A stretch of 64,000 nucleotides of DNA, from assembly GCF_028890485.2 (NCBI RefSeq), contig NZ_JARCHV010000001.1, positions 1,154,698 through 1,218,697 on the forward strand, given 5' to 3'. Every line of letters begins with the position of its first letter. Position 1 is the stretch's first letter. Below the pieces are notes generated by a model. The model did no database searches. It was not told the DNA's origin and worked only from the letters and a program-made list of their open reading frames with translations. Positions 1-7,833 of the stretch are shown here, piece by piece. This stretch comes from Planococcus sp. SK3692. Lineage in GTDB: Bacteria > Bacillota > Bacilli > Bacillales_A > Planococcaceae. Position numbers and translations under genes: made by a program.

Positions 1-1685
1 GACACGTAATAACGGTAGCGATCGTCGATGAGCTCCGTTTCGCCCCGTTCAATTTCTTCGAGCAATGCTTCCGGCAATCGGTCTTGCGGGATATGCGCTT
101 CGCCTCCTGCCTGGCGCATCAAGCTGGCCTCCGTAACGTCCGGCAAGTTTGCGTATTGTGCGAGACTGTCTTCGTTCAATTCGCCGCCATACAATTGGAT
201 ATCGTAGCGCAGCTCGCTTTGCGTCATTTCGAGCGAAGTTTTCAAGTTATTGGTGAAATAAGTCACCGACAAGAACAAGACGATTGAAATGACCAGTGAG
301 AACACCGTGGCCAAATAACGTTTGCGATTGCGCTTCAAGTTTTTCAAGCCGATTTCCGCTTCCAAACCGAACAGCTTACGCACCCATTTCGAGGTCTTCA
401 CGGCTTTCCCCGTCAGTTTGATGTCTTGCGTTTGGCGGATGGCGTCAATCGCGGAAATCTTCGATGCTTTTTGCGCCGGGATGTACGTTGAGATCAAAAT
501 CGTCAGTGCCGAGACGCCAATCGCCACGACGAGCATCATCGGCGTGACAACGACTTCGAGCTGCTGTTCGACATTGAGCGCGCCTTGCAAGAAAGTGTTG
601 ACGAACTGGAAGGTCACCCAAATGCCCGCGAGCCCTGCGAGTATGCCGAGTGGGATGCTGATGGCGCCGATGATGGCCCCTTCGAAAAATACCGAGTTGC
701 GTTTCTGGCGTTTCGTCGCCCCGACGCTTGCGAGCATGCCAAGATGACGCGCGCGTTCAGAGACGCTGATGGCGAACGCGTTGTAGATAAGTGCCACCGA
801 ACCGATGACGACGATGCCCATCATGATGCCGGCGAGCGAGAACAAGGTCGTCCGCAAATTATCGTTTTGTGTCGCGCCGTAAAAGCGCAGAAGATCCGAA
901 TTGAAATCAACCGACGGAATGCCTTGTGCTTCGGCAAACGCCTTGGCGTCATCAAATAATTCGTTATTGATTTTTGAAGCGACGACGTAGCCGTCAAACG
1001 TCTCACCTGCTGCGGCAGTGCCCGTATCGGTAAACCCGACGACGCTCACTACCGGAAGCCAAGACACTTCCCAGCCCGGCTGCTCGATAATGCCGACGAT
1101 ATCGAAGGTTTGCTCTTCTACATTAACCAGCTCTTCATTGAACGTATCGCCTTCACCGAACTGCATTGGGTCGAACTCTGAGAGCTTGCGGTTTTCCAAG
1201 TTGTGCATGCGTTCGCCAATGCCGGCGGTCAAGGTGTCGCCGATTTGGTACGTTTCATCGGAATTGGTATTCAAAGTTTCCGAGATAACGACTTCATTGG
1301 CGTTTTCAGGCAAGCGCCCTTCTGTGAGCGCAAGCGGGAAATGATCCATGCCTTGTGCTTCGAAGTTACGAAAATAAAGATAGCGTTTGTTTTCGGTTTT
1401 GGCGCTATCGAATGCGGCAAAACCATCGCTCGTGACAATAAGCTGTTCGGTGTTCTCGTCTTTGGCGACCGCTTCGAGCTGTTCGACGTTTGCGTCTTGA
1501 TACTGCACATGCCATTCGCCGTTTTCTTCGATGTCCCCGCGAATCAACAAGTCGAGAAACGACACACCGAGCGTTGCGACTGCAGTGATCATGGCGACAG
1601 AGATGATGGCGCCGATAATGGTGACAAGCGAGCGCCGTTTGTTTTCCTTCAAGTGGCGGACGGTGACTTTATTGACGATGTTCAT
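1..1685 (-). CDS. ABC transporter permease, FtsX/MacB type (partial)
   Basis: The reading frame starts at 1685 and runs off the left edge of the window, so only about the first 561 residues are visible. A short basic N-terminus is followed by a membrane segment at about residues 19-45, a large extracytoplasmic region to about 275, three FtsX-type membrane segments near 278-300, 333-358 and 375-398, and the start of a second half with a membrane segment near 455-477. This is the layout of MacB/FtsX permeases that export peptides or lipids or sense antimicrobials. Its ATG overlaps the stop of the upstream ATPase gene (ATGA), which indicates translational coupling. The substrate cannot be read from the sequence; a link with cell-envelope stress is inferred from the adjacent two-component genes. 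Confidence 0.9.
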   Translation of the reverse strand, partial: MNIVNKVTVRHLKENKRRSLVTIIGAIISVAMITAVATLGVSFLDLLIRGDIEENGEWHVQYQDANVEQLEAVAKDENTEQLIVTSDGFAAFDSAKTENKRYLYFRNFEAQGMDHFPLALTEGRLPENANEVVISETLNTNSDETYQIGDTLTAGIGERMHNLENRKLSEFDPMQFGEGDTFNEELVNVEEQTFDIVGIIEQPGWEVSWLPVVSVVGFTDTGTAAAGETFDGYVVASKINNELFDDAKAFAEAQGIPSVDFNSDLLRFYGATQNDNLRTTLFSLAGIMMGIVVIGSVALIYNAFAISVSERARHLGMLASVGATKRQKRNSVFFEGAIIGAISIPLGILAGLAGIWVTFQFVNTFLQGALNVEQQLEVVVTPMMLVVAIGVSALTILISTYIPAQKASKISAIDAIRQTQDIKLTGKAVKTSKWVRKLFGLEAEIGLKNLKRNRKRYLATVFSLVISIVLFLSVTYFTNNLKTSLEMTQSELRYDIQLYGGELNEDSLAQYANLPDVTEASLMRQAGGEAHIPQDRLPEALLEEIERGETELIDDRYRYYV

Positions 1686-2365
1686 GAGCGGATGACCTCG
1701 TCTTTGGCGATTTTGCCGTCTTCGATCGAAATGACGCGGTCGGCTTGCAAGGCAATGCGCTCATCGTGCGTGATGACGATCAAAGTCTGTTTGAAGGTTT
1801 TATTGAACATCTTCAGGAGCTCCATGATTTCTTCGCTGTTTTTGCTGTCCAAGTTTCCGGTCGGTTCGTCCGCCAGCATAATTGCCGGGTTGCTGACGAG
1901 CGCGCGGCCAATCGATACACGCTGTTGCTGACCGCCCGATAATTGGTTCGGCAGATGGTCCAGGCGTTGGTCGAGCCCGAGTGTATCAGTGATTTTGCGG
2001 AATTGGTGTTTGTCGACGCGTTGTTCATCAAGCAGCATCGGCAAGGTGATGTTTTCTTCGACCGTCAAGATCGGGATCAAGTTGTAGAACTGATAGATTA
2101 ATCCAATTTGTCGGCGGCGGAAAATCGCCAATTGCGTTTCGTCCAACTGGTAGATGTCGGTGCCATCGATCGACACATTGCCGCTGGACGGTCGGTCGAC
2201 GCCTCCGAGCAAGTGGAGCAAAGTCGATTTGCCGGAACCGGATGGCCCGATGATGCAGATGAATTCGCCTTTGTTGACGCTGAATGATACGTCGTCGAGT
2301 GCGGTGACCGCCATTTCGTCCTTGCCGTATACTTTTGATAAGTTTTTTACTTCCATGATTGTCAT
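1682..2365 (-). CDS. ABC transporter ATP-binding protein, LolD/MacB-BceA type
   Basis: This 227-residue ATPase powers the FtsX-type permease encoded just downstream. The Walker A motif GPSGSGKST is at residues 40-48, followed by the signature LSGGQQQR, the Walker B/D-loop LADEPTGNLDS and the switch His in ITHDE. The NLDS D-loop and the length are typical of the LolD/MacB/BceA branch. The gene has a long leader of about 270 nt containing a family A repeat. A plausible sigma-A -10 (TATACT, complement of 2632-2637) with a poor -35 and an upstream inverted repeat suggests activation by the neighbouring response regulator; that link is inference. Confidence 0.93.
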   Translation of the reverse strand: MTIMEVKNLSKVYGKDEMAVTALDDVSFSVNKGEFICIIGPSGSGKSTLLHLLGGVDRPSSGNVSIDGTDIYQLDETQLAIFRRRQIGLIYQFYNLIPILTVEENITLPMLLDEQRVDKHQFRKITDTLGLDQRLDHLPNQLSGGQQQRVSIGRALVSNPAIMLADEPTGNLDSKNSEEIMELLKMFNKTFKQTLIVITHDERIALQADRVISIEDGKIAKDEVIRS

Positions 2366-2394
2366 GAGTGTACCCTCCGTTTGGTTACTGTTTA

Positions 2395-2545
2395 TAGTGA
2401 AATCGAGTAGTTTTGATGCATTCCGTAAAGCTGCTGCGCTTGCCGCGGGCGAGCGCCAAGCCTCCTCAGTCGCTATGCTCCTTGCGGGGTCTCGGCTGTC
2501 TCGCTTTCCCGCATGCGTCTTCGCAGTTTACTTCATTTTTCTGCC
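2395..2545 (-). repeat. Family A foldback repeat, copy a
   Basis: GC-rich element in the otherwise AT-rich gap 2366-2814. On the minus strand it shows the family A core: GGGAAAGCGAGACAGCCGAG, then ACCCCGC and GAGGAGGCTTGG, closed by arms around 2433-2446 and 2524-2533 (GTAAA and CTGCG against their complements). It lies inside the probable 5' leader of the ABC ATPase mRNA. The rest of this gap holds the inverted repeat at 2665-2690 and the promoter region of the ABC genes. Confidence 0.75.
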
Positions 2546-2631
2546 TTAAAATTGATAGAAAATTTCGCTAAGCACAAAGTTAGTGGAATACGTTCACCAG
2601 ATTATGAACTCTTGATTTACCTGATAGCTTT

Positions 2632-2660
2632 AGTATAGAGAGGGTTAATGACTGCCCGGT
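2632..2660 (-). promoter_or_regulatory. Probable promoter of the ABC exporter operon
   Basis: On the minus strand a -10-like TATACT (2637-2632) is separated by 17 nt from a poor -35 hexamer ACCGGG (2660-2655). A weak -35 with a palindrome immediately upstream is the usual arrangement of promoters that need a response regulator. Start site and activity are inferred. Confidence 0.45.
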
Positions 2661-2664
2661 GACT

Positions 2665-2690
2665 TTTAAGTGACAGTCTAGTCACTTAAA
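2665..2690. promoter_or_regulatory. Inverted repeat, candidate response-regulator operator
   Basis: TTTAAGTGAC at 2665-2674 and GTCACTTAAA at 2681-2690 are perfect 10-bp inverted arms separated by six bases. The site ends four bases upstream of the -35 of the ABC exporter promoter. Such a position fits an OmpR-family activator, and the nearest candidate is the regulator at 4136-4819. Confidence 0.55.
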
Positions 2691-2814
2691 GTGGAAGGTA
2701 ATTTCCAGATGTTGATTTCATGTTACAATTTAATTATCGAAACTCTTATTGAGCTCAGTTTGTTTGCCCAAGTTTAACTTGAAACAACTCACCTATATAG
2801 AGGAGGGGTAAAAC

Positions 2815-3045
2815 GTGGATTTCTTATTTTGGTTTATGATCGGTTTCATCCTTATCGGATTGCTTATATTCCTTTTGATGAAAAGAAGAATGGAGACGAA
2901 GCTTGCGCATGTGAAAGCGAACCCGGATAGCGAGTATGTTTCAAAAGATACCAAGCACTTGGTTTGGTGGGTATGGAGCGTCACGGCTTGGGGCGTTGCC
3001 AGTATTGCACTGGTCGTCTGGTGGTTTAATAGCACTTCGGGATAA
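2815..3045 (+). CDS. Small two-TM membrane protein
   Basis: A 76-residue protein starting with GTG, chosen because AGGAGGGG lies six bases upstream. It has an N-terminal hydrophobic helix (about residues 3-22), a basic loop (KRRMETK), and a second Trp-rich hydrophobic helix (about 50-70). I do not recognise a family. The gene runs opposite to its neighbours, between the ABC exporter and the sensor kinase, and has its own terminator. A part in the envelope-stress module is possible from position only. Confidence 0.75.
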   Translation: MDFLFWFMIGFILIGLLIFLLMKRRMETKLAHVKANPDSEYVSKDTKHLVWWVWSVTAWGVASIALVVWWFNSTSG

Positions 3046-3071
3046 GCGTTGATTCTAGTTAACAATACTGA

Positions 3072-3107
3072 ACAGGAATTCCGTTGAGGCGGAGTTTCTG
3101 TTTTTTA
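3072..3107 (+). terminator. Intrinsic terminator of the small membrane protein gene
   Basis: Stem 3072-3083 pairs with 3090-3101, with two wobble positions, and is followed by a run of T. Confidence 0.75.
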
Positions 3108-3114
3108 TTCCACG

Positions 3115-3142
3115 AAAAAAAGCAGGCGCTAGATCACCTGCT
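3115..3142 (-). terminator. Intrinsic terminator of the kinase gene
   Basis: On the minus strand AGCAGG and CCTGCT form a hairpin that contains the kinase stop codon, followed by seven T. Confidence 0.7.
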
Positions 3143-4133
3143 TGTAGAATTTGATATGGAAGCGGGTGCCTTCATTTGGTGTGCTCGCGACTTCGATGTC
3201 GCCGCTTTGGCTCGTGATGATGCTATAGGCCATGGCGAGGCCGATGCCGACCGAGTCGTCGCCGGCGTTTTCGCCTTTATAGAAGCGCTTGAAAATATAT
3301 GGCAAATCTTTTCTGGAGATGCCACTGCCGTTGTCTTCGATGTGGATGTCTGTGTACAGCGCGTTTTCGCCGTAGCGGATGGCGAGCTTGCCGCCTTCCC
3401 CAGTATGTTCAACGCAATTCTTCAAGATATTGATGAGCGCTTCCGTCGTCCAGTTGAGGTCGCCGGTAAACGCCGCTTCTCTATCTCCTTCGATCTGCAA
3501 TTCCTGCATTTTGATGTCCATCGGGATGAGCAGCGGTTCGACCGCTTTTTCAATCAGCGTGGACACCGGGATGCGGTCTTGTTTGAATGAAATCGTGCCA
3601 GCGTCAATCTTCGACAATTTGAGTAGCGACGCCACGAGCCAGTCCATGCGCTCGAGCTGCGTGTGGAGATTGCGGATGAATTCGCTGCGCTTTGCGTCAT
3701 CCAAGTCACTGTCGCGAAGTAGATCTGCCATGACCATCATCGACGTGAGTGGCGTTTTTAATTGGTGGGAAATATCCGAAATGGCGTTCGTCAGCTTGCC
3801 TTTATCTTCAGTGAGCAGTGCGCCGTGTTCCGACAACATTTTCGTCACTTTGTAGATCTGGGTTTTGAGTAAGCTCAGCTCGCCTTCGCGGTTATCGCGC
3901 ACGTCGAGCTGAAAATCGCCGCTGCTGATTTGTTGCAGGAAACCGGACAAGCGCTCAATCTCCCGGTAGCGCCACCAGGTGAAGATGATCACTGTTGCAC
4001 TCAGCAATAGCGATACGCCGAGCACGAACCACGTGGCCGTATAGGAAACAAAGATGGCGGAGAGAATCGTACCAAGTGCGCTGATTGCGATGAGCGTGGC
4101 GAATAGCCAGCGGATTTCACGGTTGCGCAGCAT
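3129..4133 (-). CDS. Sensor histidine kinase with short extracytoplasmic loop
   Basis: A 334-residue membrane kinase. Two hydrophobic helices (about 10-30 and 35-53) are separated by only a few residues, so there is almost no external sensor domain. A HAMP-like linker follows, then the HisKA box DISHQLKTPL with the phospho-acceptor H123, and an HATPase domain with N-box (NILKNCVEHT) and G-boxes (DNGSGI, GIGLAM). Kinases with this topology often receive their signal through a partner ABC transporter, and here a MacB-like exporter lies close by; the partnership is inferred. It starts two bases after the response regulator stop, in one operon. Confidence 0.93.
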   Translation of the reverse strand: MLRNREIRWLFATLIAISALGTILSAIFVSYTATWFVLGVSLLLSATVIIFTWWRYREIERLSGFLQQISSGDFQLDVRDNREGELSLLKTQIYKVTKMLSEHGALLTEDKGKLTNAISDISHQLKTPLTSMMVMADLLRDSDLDDAKRSEFIRNLHTQLERMDWLVASLLKLSKIDAGTISFKQDRIPVSTLIEKAVEPLLIPMDIKMQELQIEGDREAAFTGDLNWTTEALINILKNCVEHTGEGGKLAIRYGENALYTDIHIEDNGSGISRKDLPYIFKRFYKGENAGDDSVGIGLAMAYSIITSQSGDIEVASTPNEGTRFHIKFYKQVI

Positions 4134-4135
4134 CC

Positions 4136-4819
4136 TTACTCACCCGCCTTATAGCCCATGCCGCGGACGGTTTTGATAAGCATTGGTTGTTGAGGATCGT
4201 CTTCCAGTTTTTCACGCAGCCGTTTAATGTAGACCGTCAGTGTGTTGTCGTTGACGAAATCGCCGCCGACGTCCCAAATGCGGTCGAGCAATTGCGCTCT
4301 CGTCAGCACTTGTCCGAGGTGGTTCGCGAAAATGAGCAGCAAGCGGTATTCGAGTGCGGTGAGGAGAACTTCATTGCCCGATTTATGGACTTTGCCGTCC
4401 GAGGTGTTGATCTGCACGTCGCCGAGTTCGACGACCGTTTTCGGCTGCGCATGACGCTGGTAGCGGCGCAGTACGGAATTGATGCGCGACAGGAGTTCAC
4501 GCACGCGGAACGGTTTGGTGATGTAATCGTCCGCGCCCATATCAAGCCCCATGACGACATTCACTTCATCGTCGAATGCCGTCAGGAAAATGACCGGGAT
4601 GTCGCGTTTCTTTTTGACAAGTGCGCATAGGTCATAGCCGCTGCCGTCGGGTAAGGACAGATCGAAGAGGCATAAATCGATGGCGGACAGCTGCTCTTCG
4701 ATCGTCGCAATGGCATCTTTTGCCGTGTGACGCAGCACCGTGGTGAATCCTTCTTGCTCAAGAGAATATGTCAGGCCGGAAGCGATCGTCCGGTCGTCTT
4801 CGACTACGAGTATGTTCAT
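4136..4819 (-). CDS. Response regulator, OmpR/PhoB family
   Basis: A 227-residue regulator. The receiver domain (about 1-115) has the acidic pair ED at residues 7-8, phospho-acceptor D53 in LFDLSLPDGSG, and a conserved Lys in ITKPF. A winged-helix DNA-binding domain occupies about 130-227 (LLTALEYRLL ... TVRGMGYKAG). It is the first gene of the two-gene regulator-kinase operon. Its likely target is the inverted repeat at 2665-2690 ahead of the ABC exporter, on grounds of position and symmetry. Confidence 0.94.
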   Translation of the reverse strand: MNILVVEDDRTIASGLTYSLEQEGFTTVLRHTAKDAIATIEEQLSAIDLCLFDLSLPDGSGYDLCALVKKKRDIPVIFLTAFDDEVNVVMGLDMGADDYITKPFRVRELLSRINSVLRRYQRHAQPKTVVELGDVQINTSDGKVHKSGNEVLLTALEYRLLLIFANHLGQVLTRAQLLDRIWDVGGDFVNDNTLTVYIKRLREKLEDDPQQPMLIKTVRGMGYKAGE

Positions 4820-4845
4820 CAGTATTCCCCTATCCTTGTTGAAAT

Positions 4846-4895
4846 GAAAAAAGCCGGTACCGGTAGATTTATTATCATCTACGATACAGGCTTTC
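4846..4895 (-). terminator. Terminator between the 56-residue gene and the response regulator
   Basis: On the minus strand AAAGCC and GTAGAT pair with ATCTAC and GGCTTT around an AT loop, followed by T. It separates the small gene at 4937-5107 from the two-component operon. Confidence 0.7.
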
Positions 4896-4936
4896 GCTGA
4901 AAGTGACTAGCTATTGAATGGAAATAGTGGAAAATC

Positions 4937-5107
4937 TTAAGAATTGCTTTCGTCCTTGTCGTCTTGTTCGTCCTCGTCTTCCATAAAGAAATAGGTGATG
5001 CCGACTGATATGAAAATGAGGCCGAGTGCTGGCGACTGATCACTTGTGAAGGTGAGGATAGAGAACACGAGGCCAAGCATCAGAAACGTATATCCGATTG
5101 TCTTCAT
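4937..5107 (-). CDS. 56-residue membrane protein with acidic tail
   Basis: An unbroken 57-codon frame with start ATG at 5107, preceded by AAAGGG, and stop TAA at 4937. The product has two hydrophobic stretches (about residues 4-20 and 26-42) and ends in a highly acidic tail (EDEDEQDDKDES). It is followed by a clear terminator, which supports a real transcription unit. I do not recognise a family; no function is proposed. Confidence 0.65.
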   Translation of the reverse strand: MKTIGYTFLMLGLVFSILTFTSDQSPALGLIFISVGITYFFMEDEDEQDDKDESNS

Positions 5108-5273
5108 CGACTCATCCCTTTCGTGTAGACCGATTTTGTTGCGGTAGTATATTCTACGGTCGAACGGGAATTAAGTTTCATTTCTTCATAAGAGGTCTGA
5201 CGTCCAGTGTATATTCTCTTGCATAAACCTTATTTATATAGTAAGCTGTTCAAAGTAAATACCCCATAACCTA

Positions 5274-5338
5274 TCTGTATAACCTTAAGAATACGGCTTA
5301 AGGGTCTCTACCAGGAACCGAAAAATCCTGATTACAGA
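5274..5338 (+). ncRNA. Purine riboswitch aptamer, adenine type
   Basis: P1 is TCTGTA (5274-5279) with TACAGA (5333-5338); P2 is CCTTAAG with CTTAAGG (5283-5289, 5297-5303); the J2/3 core GTCTCTACC follows, then P3. The base at the specificity position (xpt residue 74) is U5332, in GAUUAC, which in known purine riboswitches selects adenine rather than guanine. It precedes pbuE, the same gene as the B. subtilis adenine riboswitch. Confidence 0.9.
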
Positions 5339-5377
5339 AAGCGATCACTCGTTTTCTGTAATCAGGATTTTTTTATT
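5321..5377 (+). terminator. Riboswitch-controlled terminator of pbuE
   Basis: Bases 5321-5340 pair with 5352-5371, followed by T. The left arm contains the 3' strands of aptamer P3 and P1, so aptamer folding and termination exclude each other. Adenine binding should prevent termination (ON switch), as known for pbuE. Confidence 0.88.
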
Positions 5378-5447
5378 TTCTGACGATACTTCTACAAGTT
5401 GAACTTACAATGCCTATAAATGAGAAGAACGCTTAGTTTACAAGCAA

Positions 5448-5571
5448 AGATATGGAGCAAAACAGCGCAGACTCCTGGGGGACCAGCGAAGTGCTGAAAT
5501 CCATTCGGGCGCATAGCCCGAATTAGTTCAGCTCGAGCCCCCCGGAAAGCCAGCTGTTTTGCGGAATATCT
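5448..5571 (+). repeat. Family A foldback repeat, copy b
   Basis: Outer arms AGATAT and ATATCT, then GGA facing GGA, then perfect 10-bp arms GCAAAACAGC (5457-5466) and GCTGTTTTGC (5553-5562). Inside are a 6-bp stem (5493-5498 with 5527-5532) and a hairpin ATTCGGGC/GCCCGAAT (5504-5524). It lies in the pbuE leader between the riboswitch terminator and the start codon. The rest of the gap 5108-5652 holds the riboswitch and no other gene. Confidence 0.8.
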
Positions 5572-5652
5572 GATGAATGTACTAGCAATGTAACTTATCC
5601 ATTAAAAGGCGCTAACCCGTAAAACTTGTATATTTGAAAGGAAGCGTATGTT

Positions 5653-6837
5653 ATGAATTTGAAAGTTTATATTTTAGCCTTGGCCACGATTGCTGTTGGG
5701 CTTGTCGAACTGATTGTCGGCGGCATCTTGCCGACCATTGCCGAAGAGTTCGATGTGTCGGTGAGCGCTGCCGGCCAATTGATCACCTTATTCGCCTTGA
5801 TTTACGCCATCGCTGGTCCTGTGCTATTGATTGCGACGAGTCGCTTTGAGCGCAAGAAAGTGTATTTGATTTCCATGTTCATCTTTTTCCTAGGGAACAT
5901 CATGACTTTCTTCAGCCCGGACTTCACGTGGATGGTCATCGCGCGCGTCATTACTGCGGCGAGTACGGCACTCATTGTCGTGTTGTCACTCACAATTGCT
6001 GCGAAAATCGTCGAGCCGCCTTACCGCGCGAAAGCGATCGGTCTTATCTTTATGGGGATCAGCTCGTCGCTCGTGCTCGGCGTTCCGCTTGGCATTTTGA
6101 TTGCCGATGCATTCGGCTGGCGCGTCATTTTCCTTGCGATTGCAGCCCTGTCACTCGGTTCGATGGCTTTGATCGCACTCTATATCCAACCGATTCCTGG
6201 AGGCACGGCGATTCCGCTTAAGCAGCAATTAAAAGCGGTCGCGAGTGCGAAAATCGGAACTGCCCACCTCGCGACGCTGTTCATGCTTGCTGGGCATTAC
6301 ACCGTTTATGCCTACTTCACGCCGTTTTTGGAAACAACGATGCAACTCAGCCCGTTCTGGGTCAGCGCTTGTTATTTGATTTTCGGCATCGCGGCAGTGA
6401 GCGGCGGCGCAATCGGCGGTACCATGTCCGATTCGATCGGCTCGAAAAAAAGCATTTTGATCGTCATTTCGGCGTTTGCCGTCAGCCTGTTCGTGCTTCC
6501 GTTCACGACGTTCTCGCTCGTCATCTTCTTGCCGGTGATGGTCATTTGGGCAGCGCTCAGCTGGGCACTTGCCCCGCCGCAGCAAAGCTATTTGATCGAA
6601 ACCGACCCGGCCACATCCGACATCCAGCAGAGCTTCAATAACTCGGCACTGCAAGTCGGCATCGCGCTCGGATCTGCAGTCGGCGGTCTCACCTTGACGC
6701 AAACCGGCTCCGTCACCAGCACTGCTTGGGTCGGCGCCGTTATCGTACTGGTTGCGCTTGGCTGTGCGGTGTTCTCGATTACGCGCCCAGCGATTGAACG
6801 CAGCATACGCAACTACCAAAAATCGCAAAGTCTATAA
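5653..6837 (+). CDS. pbuE: PbuE-type purine base/nucleoside efflux pump (MFS)
   Basis: A 394-residue, 12-TM major facilitator protein. From memory it is closely similar to B. subtilis PbuE (YdhL, about 388 residues) along its whole length, for example in [25 protein letters not shown]-like and [20 protein letters not shown]. PbuE exports adenine, hypoxanthine and some ribonucleosides. The upstream adenine riboswitch supports the assignment: the pump is made when adenine is high. The start ATG has AAAGGAAG upstream. It ends before a strong terminator shared with the convergent Abi_2 gene. Confidence 0.95.
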   Translation: MNLKVYILALATIAVGLVELIVGGILPTIAEEFDVSVSAAGQLITLFALIYAIAGPVLLIATSRFERKKVYLISMFIFFLGNIMTFFSPDFTWMVIARVITAASTALIVVLSLTIAAKIVEPPYRAKAIGLIFMGISSSLVLGVPLGILIADAFGWRVIFLAIAALSLGSMALIALYIQPIPGGTAIPLKQQLKAVASAKIGTAHLATLFMLAGHYTVYAYFTPFLETTMQLSPFWVSACYLIFGIAAVSGGAIGGTMSDSIGSKKSILIVISAFAVSLFVLPFTTFSLVIFLPVMVIWAALSWALAPPQQSYLIETDPATSDIQQSFNNSALQVGIALGSAVGGLTLTQTGSVTSTAWVGAVIVLVALGCAVFSITRPAIERSIRNYQKSQSL

Positions 6838-6842
6838 TATGC

Positions 6843-6871
6843 AAAGGCCTGGTCCGCGGACCAGGCCTTTT
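6843..6871. terminator. Bidirectional terminator between pbuE and the Abi_2 gene
   Basis: Perfect 13-bp stem AAAGGCCTGGTCC/GGACCAGGCCTTT with A and T runs on either side; it can serve both convergent genes. Confidence 0.85.
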
Positions 6872-6872
6872 G

Positions 6873-7817
6873 TTATTCGCGGAATCCCGCATCTTTCATA
6901 ATCCACATATACGGCCTCTCCGACAAAGCTTCTTCCAAGCTCCGGATCAATTCCAGCAATTCCCGAGTGAATGCTTCATACTCATCTGTCGGCGACACGG
7001 CTTTCAGCACCTTAACGAGTGATACCGTCGTGCCGCGGGTAATCTGTCCTTTTTCCTGATGCAATTGCGCTTCGAGTTTCCCCAGTTCAAGCGGAGACCT
7101 TAACCTGAACGAATACAGCACTTCTTCGTGCGCCGCCTTGTTGCGGAACGGAAACGCAATCGACAGGATTTCGTCGAGTTCCGCTGCGCTCAACTTGAGG
7201 CCGTGTTCTCCTGCGTCGTCTGCAAAATCCTGCGCGATGCGTGTGCGCAAACTTGGATCGATGACCGTATAGAAATTGCTGATCTGGCCAAGCGACAAGA
7301 AATTGACGAGCACCCACAGCGGCAAGTTCTTGTGCTTTTCGTAAAACTCGCGAAGCTCCGGATAGCGCACGCGGTGGCGCTTCCGGTGGCTTTCGATCAG
7401 GTTGTTGAGCGTTGCAGTGATGCGGTCGCGCTCGTGGAAATGGATTTCATCCGGACTGTAGTTCTCGTTTTCTAGAAAGCTATCGACTTCCGGGAAGCGT
7501 TCGGAAAACCGGTACGCGAGCTTGGATTTGATGCTGCGTTCGAATTTCAATAATTCCCCGAGCACTAGCAAGCGCAATTTGCGGTCGAATTGGTACAGCG
7601 CGAGAATATGATTGAAGGTCGTGCCAGCTTCGTACAGCTCTTCGCCGTACGGGTTTTTCGTTTCATCGCGCTCAAGAAACGGTTCCTTGTAGCCGTCAAT
7701 GAGCGCATAATAATTATCGCGCGACAGCACGCGTCTTGCGGCCGCTTCGTCTTCGATAATGAGTCCGCGGCTTTTTAAAATCGCGAGCTGTTCGTCGTGT
7801 GTCGCAAAGCTTTTCAT
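6873..7817 (-). CDS. Abi_2 (AbiD/AbiF-type) HEPN-domain protein
   Basis: A 314-residue protein with the Abi_2 pattern: an N-terminal SRDNYYALIDGYKEPF, the segment YQFDRKLRLLVLGELLKFE, PLWVLVNFLSLGQISNFY, and a C-terminal RNKAAHE in which R225 and H230 form the R-x4-H HEPN ribonuclease motif. Known relatives act in abortive phage infection or as RNA-toxin modules. The start at 7817 is chosen because GGAGAGG lies five bases upstream; an upstream ATG at 7841 is inside the preceding gene. It begins 16 bases after the stop of the degenerate PBP gene, so the two are probably co-transcribed. There is no room upstream for the separate non-coding RNA partner described for some AbiF proteins. Confidence 0.85.
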   Translation of the reverse strand: MKSFATHDEQLAILKSRGLIIEDEAAARRVLSRDNYYALIDGYKEPFLERDETKNPYGEELYEAGTTFNHILALYQFDRKLRLLVLGELLKFERSIKSKLAYRFSERFPEVDSFLENENYSPDEIHFHERDRITATLNNLIESHRKRHRVRYPELREFYEKHKNLPLWVLVNFLSLGQISNFYTVIDPSLRTRIAQDFADDAGEHGLKLSAAELDEILSIAFPFRNKAAHEEVLYSFRLRSPLELGKLEAQLHQEKGQITRGTTVSLVKVLKAVSPTDEYEAFTRELLELIRSLEEALSERPYMWIMKDAGFRE

Positions 7818-7833
7818 GTCCACCTCTCCCTGT

